A stretch of 64,000 nt of DNA, from the NCBI GenBank assembly GCA_965232465.1, contig OZ246977.1, positions 1,860,001-1,924,000 on the forward strand, read 5' to 3'. Of this stretch, positions 26,995 through 36,145 are shown in pieces (positions within the stretch are counted from its first letter, which is position 1; the number at the start of each line of letters is the position of its first letter). Both the position numbers and the translations under genes were made by a program. Below the pieces are notes generated by a model. That model searched no databases. It worked only from the letters and a program-made list of their open reading frames with translations, and was not told where the DNA came from. The stretch comes from G965232465 sp965232465 (GTDB lineage Bacteria; Pseudomonadota; Alphaproteobacteria; JAQWUY01).

Positions 26995-27837
26995 ATGCGG
27001 TTTATCATGTATCATATATCAATATTTTGTATGCTTGTTACCTTTGTACAAGCGGGGGGTATGTTTGCTGTGGGCGATACCATACATGGTAAAGTCTGGG
27101 TCATAGATGGCGATAGCATCCGCTTGACGCACAGCAATCACACAAAAACTGAGGTACGGATATTCGGCATTGATGCCCCCGAATACGACACAGATGCGGG
27201 ACAATCAGCCAAATATTTCTTAATTAACACCGTAAAAGCCAGCAACCGCAACGCCACCTGTCACATCATTAACATAGACCGATACCAACGATATGTCAGC
27301 CAATGTATCCTACACAAAAAAAATGGGGACATAGACATGGGACTGCACATGTTAAAAAATAACCATGCCAAATATTTCGGGCGGTATATGCACTTAAAAT
27401 CTGTACCACAAGGATTACAAAGACAGTATGAAAAATATAAACAAGCGGTCAATACACTTGCCATTGGCGATACCATAAATGGTAAAGTCTGGGTCATAGA
27501 TGGCGATAGCATCCGCCTGACACACAGCAATCATACAGAAACCGAGATACGGATATTCGGCATTGATGCCCCCGAATACGACACAGATGCGGGACAGTCA
27601 GCCAAATATTTCTTAATCAACACTGTAAAAGCCAGCAACCGCAACGCCACTTGTTATATCATTGACATAGACCGATACAAAAGATATGTCAGCCAATGCA
27701 CCCTACACACAAAAAATGGCGATATAGACATGGGACTGCACATGTTAAAAAATAACCATGCCCAATATTTCGGACGGTATATGCACTTAAAATCTGTGCC
27801 ACAAGGGTTACAAAAACAATACGAAAAATACAAGTAA
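26995..27837 (+). CDS. secreted protein with two tandem staphylococcal-nuclease-like domains
   Basis: 280 residues: a signal peptide (about 1-20, 'YHISIFCMLVTFVQAG') and two almost identical SNase-like domains, about 26-150 and 157-280. Each has 'GKVWVIDGDSIRL' (metal Asp), 'RIFGIDAPEYDTDAG' (Arg, Asp and Glu equivalents of Arg35, Asp40, Glu43) and 'DRY.RYVSQC' (Arg87 equivalent). Catalytic residues seem kept in both copies, so secreted nuclease activity is plausible. The DNA period is 393 bp (131 codons) and I count about 11 amino-acid differences in 124 aligned positions. Each domain is shorter than typical SNase. An alternative start is the ATG at 27007. Confidence 0.85.
   Translation: MRFIMYHISIFCMLVTFVQAGGMFAVGDTIHGKVWVIDGDSIRLTHSNHTKTEVRIFGIDAPEYDTDAGQSAKYFLINTVKASNRNATCHIINIDRYQRYVSQCILHKKNGDIDMGLHMLKNNHAKYFGRYMHLKSVPQGLQRQYEKYKQAVNTLAIGDTINGKVWVIDGDSIRLTHSNHTETEIRIFGIDAPEYDTDAGQSAKYFLINTVKASNRNATCYIIDIDRYKRYVSQCTLHTKNGDIDMGLHMLKNNHAQYFGRYMHLKSVPQGLQKQYEKYK
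27070..27837 (+). repeat. 393-bp tandem duplication inside the nuclease-like gene
   Basis: Unit 1 runs from about 27070 to 27462 and unit 2 from 27463 to the gene end. The start 'GGCGATACCATA' recurs at 27073 and 27466, and most of the intervening DNA is identical. Confidence 0.9.
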
Positions 27838-27841
27838 ATAC

Positions 27842-29677
27842 CTATGGCTTTTCGGTATCCATCGACTGTTCCGTCGACTGTTCTGTGTCAATGCCATGGT
27901 GTCCTAAGTACGATACGGCGGTATCTTTACCCATGTATTTTTTTAACGCTTTCAGGGGCATATAACGCATATCCATAACGATTAACCCATCCAAGGAATC
28001 GTTAAAATCTGGATCAATGGAAAACCCAGCTATTTTGCCATTCATGCGTAAATATTGCTTTAATAACACAGGCACAGATTTGCCATCATCCATACGGCTG
28101 ATTACCGCAGAAGTACGATTGATACAATCCAATCCCCCCAACATGTCTTCGGTCCAATGAATGGGAATATTAGGCAACGATTTATACCCATATACATACT
28201 TGGACTTATCATGTGCATAATAATATTTGCGTAACACATCGACCATTAAATGCCGGGCTTCCATGGTGTATTCGCTGCTGATACTAACGGGTCCAAACAA
28301 ATGGGTATATTCGGGGCGACGGCTGATAAAAACACCGATTCCCCGCCACAATAAAAACAGTGCATTACGATGCCCTTGGTATTGCGAAACAATAAACGAC
28401 CGTCCCAATTCAATCGCCTTCATATTGCGGTTCAAGGATGTAACGAATCTTCGATCAAATCGAAACGATTCACGACTGTATAACCCTTTGGAGCCAAATT
28501 TTGTAATAATTTCATCCGCCAACCCCAATCGATATGCCCCCACTAGGTTTTGATTTTCCCTGTCCCAAATAAACAGATGGTGATAATATTCATCAAATTC
28601 ATCCAAATCAAGGGATTTTCCCGTACCTTCTGCATTCATGCGAAAGGTTTCTTCCCGACACCGTCCCAATTCATGTGCCAATGAATCAAGGTGGTTGTAT
28701 GTGGTGCAATATACATCAAATTCTTCATGGGAAAACAAAAACGCATCTTCGGGCAACATCTTGATATTGTTAATAATATGCTGTGTGGAAAGCCCTTCTG
28801 CAATGGGTTCTGCCCATTGTTGCATCATTGTATTATGGGCACATTCAGACGAATTTGATGCCATCATATATGTATTTAAGCGTAAATATTGTACCATTTC
28901 ATCGGGGGACATATTGGCAATTTCTTTGTATGGAATGGCTTGTGATATACGCAAATTAACAATGCGGTTGCGTTTACGGATAAGTTCCCGTCCCAACATT
29001 AAAGTCCCCAACACAGGGCGAATTTTACGGGCCATATAAAATATTTTTGAATTTTTATCGTCAATATAAATCGGTACTGTTGTAGCTTGGTGTTTACGCA
29101 CCAAACTGGTAACAGATTTTGACCATTCTTTATCCTCAATATATTTATGGCGTTTTTTATAATCATGGCGTTTACGACGCTTGGCATTCGATACTTCCCC
29201 GGCGGGAAATACCAACAATAATCCCCCTTTTGCCAAATGGTTATGGGCAATTTTTAACGCCATAGCATTTTTACGCACCGCATCTTTACCAAATACATCA
29301 ACACCAATAAACAGTGCGTCTAGTTCTGGGATCATTTTTAAAAACTCATTGGCAAGAATTTGAATATCAGGGCGAATTGACAATAATACTTTTGCCAAAA
29401 TTACCCCTTCGATACACCCACTTGGATGATTCGCCACCACTACCGTTGGACCCGATTTCGGAATATTGTCCACATGACCAAACGCCACTTTGTAATCCAC
29501 CATTAAACTGGACAATACAAAATCAAGAAATCCTTCAATACTGACATCATCATTTTTCTTATCATATACTTTACTGAGATACCGCAATCCCACAATGCGT
29601 TCTAAAATCCATTCCATCACACCAAAAGGTGTTTTTCGGGGAATATAAAACGGATTTTTATTATTCTGTGTTGTCAT
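27842..29677 (-). CDS. fused lysophospholipid acyltransferase-GNAT protein, OlsF-like
   Basis: 611 residues. The N-terminal half (about 60-290) is a PlsC/hemolysin-type acyltransferase with 'GPTVVVANHPSGCIEGVILA' (the HX5[DE] variant of the catalytic motif) and 'VFPAGEVSN'. The C-terminal half (about 320-590) is a GNAT-like N-acyltransferase region with 'VGAYRLGLADEII' and 'ELGRSFIVSQYQGHRNALFLLWRGIG', as in OlsB-type ornithine lipid synthases. The arrangement resembles OlsF, a bifunctional ornithine (amino-acid) lipid synthase acting at the inner membrane. The catalytic acid is Glu instead of the usual Asp. Substrate assignment is inference. Confidence 0.78.
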   Translation of the reverse strand: MTTQNNKNPFYIPRKTPFGVMEWILERIVGLRYLSKVYDKKNDDVSIEGFLDFVLSSLMVDYKVAFGHVDNIPKSGPTVVVANHPSGCIEGVILAKVLLSIRPDIQILANEFLKMIPELDALFIGVDVFGKDAVRKNAMALKIAHNHLAKGGLLLVFPAGEVSNAKRRKRHDYKKRHKYIEDKEWSKSVTSLVRKHQATTVPIYIDDKNSKIFYMARKIRPVLGTLMLGRELIRKRNRIVNLRISQAIPYKEIANMSPDEMVQYLRLNTYMMASNSSECAHNTMMQQWAEPIAEGLSTQHIINNIKMLPEDAFLFSHEEFDVYCTTYNHLDSLAHELGRCREETFRMNAEGTGKSLDLDEFDEYYHHLFIWDRENQNLVGAYRLGLADEIITKFGSKGLYSRESFRFDRRFVTSLNRNMKAIELGRSFIVSQYQGHRNALFLLWRGIGVFISRRPEYTHLFGPVSISSEYTMEARHLMVDVLRKYYYAHDKSKYVYGYKSLPNIPIHWTEDMLGGLDCINRTSAVISRMDDGKSVPVLLKQYLRMNGKIAGFSIDPDFNDSLDGLIVMDMRYMPLKALKKYMGKDTAVSYLGHHGIDTEQSTEQSMDTEKP

Positions 29678-29895
29678 AGTTTCTTATTACATCCCAATTT
29701 CCATATGCAGTATGTATAAATTATGTTTATTGTGCATTTAAGCCTTACTTAAAATCATCAGATGCCCTATGCACCCTATCCCTAACATAATACACAAAAA
29801 TAATTTTTTAACCACCCCATAATTTTAATAACATATTTTTGATAAATTTTATCTTGCACAGTCAAAAAAATAATGATATAAAGCCACCTGTGTAC

Positions 29896-29971
29896 GCCGG
29901 CATAGCTCAGTTGGTAGAGCATCTGATTTGTAATCAGAGGGTCGGGAGTTCAAGTCTCTCTGCCGGCACCA
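29896..29971 (+). tRNA. tRNA-Thr (TGT)
   Basis: 76 bases. Acceptor GCCGGCA/TGCCGGC, D-arm TAGCTCAGTTGGTAGAGC, anticodon stem CTGAT/ATCAG with loop TTTGTAA (anticodon TGT), T-arm GTTCAAGTC, encoded CCA. It marks the left flank of the restriction/TIR island. Confidence 0.97.
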
Positions 29972-30008
29972 TTTTCTAAGAAATCTATTGATTTTTATAT
30001 TCCTTGTA

Positions 30009-30701
30009 TTAACTTAGTGTGTGTTCTAGTTTGTTTTTGGTGGCTTGCCAATGGGGGTATATCATGCTGAGGAATTGCCAGAAGTCTTTGCCATGGTGCA
30101 TGTGATATTGGTGGCATAGTTCATGGATTATGACATAATCGATACAGTCCACTGACGCCTTTATTAAAAGAGTATTTAAGGTCATAACATTATTTTTAGA
30201 CAACGCCCCCCAACGGGTTTTCATGCGTCTTATGTGTAGGGTCGGGGGGTGAAAATAAGGGTGGTGTTGTAAGCATATGTCGAGCCGTTCAACGAATTTT
30301 TGCTTTGCTTGTTTCAGATACCAAGCATGTAATTTCTTTTCCACTTGTTGGGACATATCCGCAGGTACCCAAAAATAACCGTCTTTTAGTTTTACGGGTT
30401 GTGTGTCCTGTGGTAATACTTTTAACCTGTATTGTCGCCCTAAATATAAATGGGTTTCCCCGCTGACATATTGCCGTGGGGGGGTTAAGGGATTGAATTT
30501 TTCAAAGTGTCGCAGTTGTTTGTATATCCAATGTTGCCGTTTTTGCAACAGGGCTTGTAAGGTTTCATACGCACAATCGATGGGTATTTTTATGACAATG
30601 TCCATACGAGGGGTGACGGTTATCGACAGGGTTTTGCGGTCGCTTGGCATAACAGTACAGACTTTGTGGTATCCGCCATATGTGTATATAATGGTTTGCA
30701 T
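30009..30701 (-). CDS. YgjP-type (DUF45) metallopeptidase in a type I RM operon
   Basis: 230 residues. The C-terminal third carries the zinc motif 'IIHELCHQYHMHHGKDFWQFL' (HExxH plus a downstream His), and 'RMKTRWGALSKNNVMTLN' precedes it, both typical of the YgjP/WLM-like family. Its ATG overlaps the stop of hsdR (TAATG), so it is translationally coupled to the restriction subunit. YgjP-like genes recur directly after hsdR in many type I loci; their role there is not established. It ends 37 bases from tRNA-Thr. Confidence 0.88.
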   Translation of the reverse strand: MQTIIYTYGGYHKVCTVMPSDRKTLSITVTPRMDIVIKIPIDCAYETLQALLQKRQHWIYKQLRHFEKFNPLTPPRQYVSGETHLYLGRQYRLKVLPQDTQPVKLKDGYFWVPADMSQQVEKKLHAWYLKQAKQKFVERLDICLQHHPYFHPPTLHIRRMKTRWGALSKNNVMTLNTLLIKASVDCIDYVIIHELCHQYHMHHGKDFWQFLSMIYPHWQATKNKLEHTLS

Positions 30702-33700
30702 TATACGACCTTATTGTTACGGGCAAGGTTGATTAGTATATCTTGGATTTTGGTTAAATCCTCATCGGACAATGTAATATTATATGGTGTTTCAATTTCA
30801 TCATATATGTATAATAAAATATCCTGCCGTAACTTGTTTTGTGCATCGGTGTTTTTGTTAAAGTCTACTTTGTGGGTGTACGGACGAATAAAGTGGGTCA
30901 TATCTTTAATGGCTTTAAGGGTGGTGTCCGTATCAATGTAATCAAATTTTTTCCATACATTGCCGTATATTTTAGCTTCGAAAGTGTTGGGTTCGATACC
31001 GTCTGGTAAGTCTTCGTGGCGATTTTCGGTGACTTTATTTCGAATGTCCATAATGTCTTCCAAGTACTTTTCTGCATCCCGGTGTTTTTGAAACGCCTGA
31101 ATACAGTCTTGTAGTATTTTGGAAAATTTCTTAAAAAATTCCGGGTCTTCTGCCATTTTTTCGGATATGATTTTGTCGGTGGCAAAGGCGATAGTGTCGG
31201 CTTTTGATGTGGTGGAAACCCCCATATCATGCAAGACTTTATTTACCTGATGGGTGTTAAGTATGTTAATGGGTTCGATAACGATTGCCACCTCATTTGA
31301 TATAAGGTTTTTATTCAACAGCCTTTGTATTTCGCCTTTATAACGATGCATATCAAAGCATTCATGAAAGCGACTTTTTGCATCTTTTTTCAGATTTTGA
31401 TAAAACTGAGTGGTTGTCTTATAATGCTTGATTTGTGTGTCTGTGTGGGTATCGTAAAATTCGACTGTTGACAAAGCAAGTTCCAGTGTACGGGTAAAGT
31501 TCTGCACATCCTCATAAAATGTATTTCTGATGTGTGCATCCCGAATGACATCGATATATTGTTCGGTGTCGTGCGTATCCGTAATATGCGTAAAACGGTT
31601 TATAAGGGCATGATAATAGGATTCCAGTTTGTTGACCTGTGTATGCACGGCCACCACCGCATTGGCAATATCCGCCTCGTCAAAGTCTTGAAACGCTGTA
31701 TAGGTGTCTAAGGAGTGTTTTAAATCCCCTAATATGCCCACATAATCAATAATCAATCCATGAATTTTATTGTCATCGTACAATCTGTTGACACGGGCGA
31801 TGGCTTGCAATAGGGTATGTCCTTTTAGCTCTTTACACAGATACATAACACTGTTGGCGGGGACATCAAAACCTGTTAATAATTTGTCGACCACAATAAC
31901 AATATCCAAATCACCGTCCTTGAATTGTTTTGTAACTTGTTTGGCATAGGTCTTTTCGTCCCCATATATATCCAACATACGATTATGGAACATGGCAATA
32001 GGCGAATCTTGTACATCATGCACATCGGTTTGATGGTGCTTTTTGTCCGCCAAAGTCATAACCACTTGTGTTTTTATATCGTTAAAGGCTTCAAATTCTT
32101 GTTGGAATTTTACGGCGGTTTCACGGGATTGAACAACGATTTGTCCTTTGTATCCCAAAGGTTGAATTTGACTGGTAAAGTGTTGGTGTATATCATACAC
32201 TCGCATTTGAATAACCGGGATCGAATCGTGTATGGCGTTTAATTTGCCATATTTGCGTTTTAGGTCGGCGACTTGTTCAGGCTGTAAATTCTTGGTTATG
32301 CGGTCAAACCATATATCAATGCTGTTATGCACTTTGGTTATGGCGTGCCGTCCTTCGTACAGCAATGGGACAATGGCGTTATCTTGTACAGCTTGGTCAA
32401 TGGCATATTTATCTATGATAGTACCAAATTTATTATAAGTGTTTTTGTCCCCTTTCATAAGCGGTGTTCCCGTAAAGCCCAAGTATGTAGCATTTGGGAA
32501 AGTCCGATGCATTTGGGCGGATAACACCCCGTATTGTGTGCGGTGGGCTTCGTCAATCATGATAAAGATGTTGTCGTCCGTGTCGACACATTTACCGTAT
32601 TTTATAACGGTTTCAAATTTTTGTACTAAGGTGGTGAGTACCCGTGTGCGTTTTTGTTGGATTTTTCCCGCCAAGTCCCGCCCACTGGTACATCGGTGTA
32701 TGGTGTCTTCGTCATATCCACAGTGCATAAAGGTTTCTGTTATTTGTTCGTCAAGGTCGGTGCGATCGGTAACAACAATAATACGGGGGCTACGCAAGGA
32801 TTTACACGATGCGATTTTTTCGGCGGTCATAATCATAGTAAGGGATTTCCCCGACCCTTGTGTATGCCATATAACCCCGCCCCGTTTTTTGGGGTCTGTT
32901 TGTGTTTGGATACGGTGCATAATTTTCTGTACGGCAAAGTATTGTTGATAGCGGGCGATTTTTTTCTTGTCCGCATCAAACAAAATGCCATCAGCGGATA
33001 GCTTCAATAATCTGTCCGGTCGGCATAACGCCACAAGGGTTTTATCTTGTTCGGTTAAGGACGAAAGCGGTTTGGTGGTAAAAGAGTGTGTGCCTAAGTC
33101 ATAAAAGGCATGTGCATTACAGGGGGTATTGAAAATATTTAATATATCACTTTCATGAATGTGTTGTTCATGCCAGACACTCCAGTATTTTTTAGGTGTC
33201 CCGGTGGTGGCGTATTGACAGGGGTATTCGCCGTTTTTTTCATGCTTAGTATTTTTGGTGACAATGAGGATTTGGGCGTATTTATACAAGTGCCTAATAC
33301 CGTCTGGTTGTTGGTTGCGCATGTGTTGTGATATAGCCTCACCAATGTCAACAGAAGCACTTTTACATTCAATAATGACAAATGGAATACCATTTACAAA
33401 CAGCACGATGTCCGGGCGATAAGATGTATTAGACCCCGTACGACGAACCGTATATTCGGCGGTCATATGAAATTGATTATTGTCCCAGTTCCGCCAATCG
33501 ATATAGCGAATAGTTTTTGCCTTGCCATCGGTAAGGACGGTTTCAGAAGTCCCCAACCGTAACAGTTCGTATTTGTCCTTTGCCTCGGCAATAAAATTGG
33601 CATCGCCGATGTATTTTAATTTATCAACTACATTTTTCAGACTGCCATCGCTAAAAGTATGCTGTTTGCCATGGGCGGTATAGCGGTTTAAATGGTGTAA

Positions 33701-33859
33701 ATTTTCCAATAAAACATCATCCAAAATAACATTAGACATGTTTTCCCCACGATATTGCCGTGCCGTATCAATGTCGATATACTGATACCCCATAGCCTGC
33801 AAAACCCGCAAAGCAGGCAACTGAGAATGATGTTTCTCATCCATTTTCGGGTATGTCAT
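30701..33859 (-). CDS. hsdR: type I restriction enzyme, restriction/translocase subunit HsdR
   Basis: 1052 residues. Order of parts: endonuclease domain (about 120-180) with 'RPDIVLFVNGIPFVIIECKS', the D...ECK nuclease core; motor domains with 'HTQGSGKSLTMIM' (Walker A), 'VVTDRTDLDEQI', 'IMIDEAHRTQYG' (DEAH), 'YLGFTGTPL' and 'ATARVNRLY'-like motif VI region; then a long helical C-terminus that contacts HsdM/HsdS. It translocates and cuts DNA lacking the methyl mark. A good AAAGGA site precedes the ATG. All motifs look intact. Confidence 0.95.
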   Translation of the reverse strand: MTYPKMDEKHHSQLPALRVLQAMGYQYIDIDTARQYRGENMSNVILDDVLLENLHHLNRYTAHGKQHTFSDGSLKNVVDKLKYIGDANFIAEAKDKYELLRLGTSETVLTDGKAKTIRYIDWRNWDNNQFHMTAEYTVRRTGSNTSYRPDIVLFVNGIPFVIIECKSASVDIGEAISQHMRNQQPDGIRHLYKYAQILIVTKNTKHEKNGEYPCQYATTGTPKKYWSVWHEQHIHESDILNIFNTPCNAHAFYDLGTHSFTTKPLSSLTEQDKTLVALCRPDRLLKLSADGILFDADKKKIARYQQYFAVQKIMHRIQTQTDPKKRGGVIWHTQGSGKSLTMIMTAEKIASCKSLRSPRIIVVTDRTDLDEQITETFMHCGYDEDTIHRCTSGRDLAGKIQQKRTRVLTTLVQKFETVIKYGKCVDTDDNIFIMIDEAHRTQYGVLSAQMHRTFPNATYLGFTGTPLMKGDKNTYNKFGTIIDKYAIDQAVQDNAIVPLLYEGRHAITKVHNSIDIWFDRITKNLQPEQVADLKRKYGKLNAIHDSIPVIQMRVYDIHQHFTSQIQPLGYKGQIVVQSRETAVKFQQEFEAFNDIKTQVVMTLADKKHHQTDVHDVQDSPIAMFHNRMLDIYGDEKTYAKQVTKQFKDGDLDIVIVVDKLLTGFDVPANSVMYLCKELKGHTLLQAIARVNRLYDDNKIHGLIIDYVGILGDLKHSLDTYTAFQDFDEADIANAVVAVHTQVNKLESYYHALINRFTHITDTHDTEQYIDVIRDAHIRNTFYEDVQNFTRTLELALSTVEFYDTHTDTQIKHYKTTTQFYQNLKKDAKSRFHECFDMHRYKGEIQRLLNKNLISNEVAIVIEPINILNTHQVNKVLHDMGVSTTSKADTIAFATDKIISEKMAEDPEFFKKFSKILQDCIQAFQKHRDAEKYLEDIMDIRNKVTENRHEDLPDGIEPNTFEAKIYGNVWKKFDYIDTDTTLKAIKDMTHFIRPYTHKVDFNKNTDAQNKLRQDILLYIYDEIETPYNITLSDEDLTKIQDILINLARNNKVV

Positions 33860-33915
33860 AGTTTTTTCCTTTTGTATGTTTTTGCGTTTAAAAAAAGTAT
33901 TGACAAATTTTTTAC

Positions 33916-34052
33916 TTTTCCTTACCTGTTACACAAACATTTTTTGCATGAGGGATTTTTTGTATTTTTTTGTTTGGGTTAATTGGGTGTTTAGGGTGGT
34001 GATTTTGCTGTCGATGGCGGACAGAAAATCGGCTATTTGTTTTTGTTCGTCT
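33916..34052 (-). repeat. shared hsdS 3' scaffold block, copy in hsdS 1
   Basis: 137 bp that align without gaps to 38553-38689. They cover the C-terminal spacer helix codons, the stop and a few bases beyond it (CCTTACCTGTTACACAAAC on the plus strand). Confidence 0.9.
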
Positions 34053-35167
34053 ATTGTTGGGATTGTAATATCAATTGAGGATAATATTTCGTTATTTAAA
34101 TTGTTAATATTGGTGCCAACCATACTGTTGAATATAAACTTTTTGAATTTATTAGAATTCATATAGTAGTATAGAAAATCAGAAATAATAATGCCCTTAT
34201 TACAACGAATAACACCCATAAAACCACCAAAATAATAAGATGTATCCGATGTAAATAAACATACTTTTCCAATATGTTCCTTACTGCCATTTGACATACA
34301 TATCATTATATCGTTTTTGACAATGCGTTGATGGTCTTTAATTTCTTTATCTATAAATTTTATATCTGTCAGATTTAGAACACCTGATAAGTCTATGTTA
34401 TTGGAACGCAATATACATTTTCCTGATTTTCTTTCATCATTTTTACTGTATGTAACACCTCTATGAATGTTGCTAATATCAAGTAACGATTTGATATTCC
34501 AATCGGGGTAAGGGGTGCCGTTTGGGTTTTTGAATCTTATTTTTTGGGTGAAAATCTGTTGCATAACCCCTTGTTTATAAGCACACAACAAATCATACTG
34601 CCCCTGTAAAATCCCAATCCGCCTGTCGATAACCGACAAAAAATCGGCTATTTGTTTTTGTTCGTCGGGGTGGGGAGTTAAACATGATATTTTTTGAATT
34701 TCTTTTTTGTTAATTTCTAAAAATGTAGAACCCGATGCACGGCGTATAAATTCTTTTGTATTGTTTAAAACCCAATAATACCAAAATTCATTATGTTGAT
34801 TGTCTTTAACTATTAAATTTTGAAATCCTTGGTTTGTGGTACATTCTTGCGTGGTTATGGCAATATCACCAATAGTGGCACGGGTTGATAATAGCATTGT
34901 TCCAATGGGTAACAATTTGGCAGAAGATTTTTTAAGTCCCAACCTACTAATTGTTCGTTGACTTTTTGATATGAATTTGTCTTGTAATTCGCTTGGCGTG
35001 TACCATATAATATCCCCATTCCAATATTCGGCTTTATTACTTGCAGGCGTGCCACCGCCAACGATATTTGCAATATCCCCCAAGCGTTTAACTTGCCAAT
35101 CATAATCCCCCCGTCCAACAAATTCAGGAAATCGCAACTCAGGATGTTTTATTGTTTGATTATTCAT
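33929..35167 (-). CDS. hsdS: type I restriction specificity subunit HsdS (copy 1)
   Basis: 412 residues with the usual two-half layout. The first half has the entry 'FPEFVGRGDYDWQVKRLGDI', TRD1 (about 32-160), then the conserved helical spacer 'HPDEQKQIADFLSVIDRRIGI'. The second half has TRD2 (about 225-365) and spacer 'DEQKQIADFLSAIDSKITT'. HsdS sets the bipartite DNA target. It overlaps the preceding DUF2806-like gene by eight bases. Scaffold DNA is shared with the hsdS at 38566, but TRDs differ. Confidence 0.93.
   Translation of the reverse strand: MNNQTIKHPELRFPEFVGRGDYDWQVKRLGDIANIVGGGTPASNKAEYWNGDIIWYTPSELQDKFISKSQRTISRLGLKKSSAKLLPIGTMLLSTRATIGDIAITTQECTTNQGFQNLIVKDNQHNEFWYYWVLNNTKEFIRRASGSTFLEINKKEIQKISCLTPHPDEQKQIADFLSVIDRRIGILQGQYDLLCAYKQGVMQQIFTQKIRFKNPNGTPYPDWNIKSLLDISNIHRGVTYSKNDERKSGKCILRSNNIDLSGVLNLTDIKFIDKEIKDHQRIVKNDIMICMSNGSKEHIGKVCLFTSDTSYYFGGFMGVIRCNKGIIISDFLYYYMNSNKFKKFIFNSMVGTNINNLNNEILSSIDITIPTIDEQKQIADFLSAIDSKITTLNTQLTQTKKYKKSLMQKMFV
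34533..34675 (-). repeat. shared hsdS central scaffold block, copy in hsdS 1
   Basis: 143 bp that align without gaps to 39149-39291 and encode the central spacer 'DEQKQIADFLSVIDRRIGI' onward. Confidence 0.9.
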
Positions 35168-36077
35168 TTTCGTAATCTGGAAATTGTATCTGTTGACAAT
35201 TAATATTATGATTTTGACAATATTCTTTTACCTTATTAGAATATTCTTGATTTATTTTATTAGGCTGTTTCTCAACCAATTGCATTATTTTCATGCCGAT
35301 TTCACTAATTAATAGACCCTGTATCTTGTGTTCTTCTGAAAATATACATAAATAATCGGCGATGAGGAACCCACTTTTTACAGTTGCTGATAAGTTTATA
35401 TGTATTAACCCTAATGTTTCCAATTCTTTTAAATCTATGAAGTTTATACAAAAATATTTTAATAATTCTTTGGATTCACCAGTATTTATATCAAAGGTAA
35501 ATATGCCGTTATTTGTGTATGCTAGGTTCAAACCGCTAGATTGAATTAAGATATTAAAATTTGTGGCTTGTTTTTTGCTCATAATTTTTAATTTTTCAAT
35601 TACTGCAACATCAAATGTATTAGGATTCTTTATTTCTTCAGAAAGCATTTTTGACCATAACATCTGCATTTCTTCCGACGAATATTTTTGTGCTGTGTCC
35701 CAAAAGTTTTCCAAAAAGTCCGGGTTGGCTTCGTCTATCTTATCAAAGCTATCTGCGTCTATTTTGGTGCCACCCTTAACAACTCTTTGTAAAATTTGAT
35801 ATTTATTAAAATCTTGCTTTATCTCTTGTTCTGACATATTCGCTAGCAAAAATTCATCTTGCGTGGCGGCACCCTCCCTTATTTTCTTTTGACAATCTAC
35901 TTGTAACTGCATAAAGTTACTTTGTACTATCCATTTCTGAAAAGTAATATGTGGGTAGGCGATATTTTTAAAGAGGCTACCCACACCATTACACAATCTA
36001 TCAACGACTTTTATGGGCATACTAACGCCATCTTTTGAAATTTGTACTACATCATTTTTATTGTCTTTATCCGCCAT
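35160..36077 (-). CDS. DUF2806-like protein inside the hsdM-hsdS-hsdR operon
   Basis: About 305 residues from the ATG at 36077 (AGGAG eight bases upstream; the ATG at 36083 is too close to it). The centre has 'FWDTAQKYSSEEMQMLWSKMLSEEIKNPNTF', the recognisable core of DUF2806/Abi-alpha-like proteins, followed by a region resembling a domain that ends with 'LETLGLIHINLSA'. Function is not known; relatives occur in defence islands. It lies between hsdM and hsdS and overlaps hsdS, so its expression is tied to the restriction genes. AT-rich compared with the core genes. Confidence 0.7.
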   Translation of the reverse strand: MADKDNKNDVVQISKDGVSMPIKVVDRLCNGVGSLFKNIAYPHITFQKWIVQSNFMQLQVDCQKKIREGAATQDEFLLANMSEQEIKQDFNKYQILQRVVKGGTKIDADSFDKIDEANPDFLENFWDTAQKYSSEEMQMLWSKMLSEEIKNPNTFDVAVIEKLKIMSKKQATNFNILIQSSGLNLAYTNNGIFTFDINTGESKELLKYFCINFIDLKELETLGLIHINLSATVKSGFLIADYLCIFSEEHKIQGLLISEIGMKIMQLVEKQPNKINQEYSNKVKEYCQNHNINCQQIQFPDYENE

Positions 36078-36145
36078 TTTCATTTCTCCTATTCATTAAA
36101 TTCATACCCCATTATACACCACTTCGCCTAAAAATTGTATGGTTT

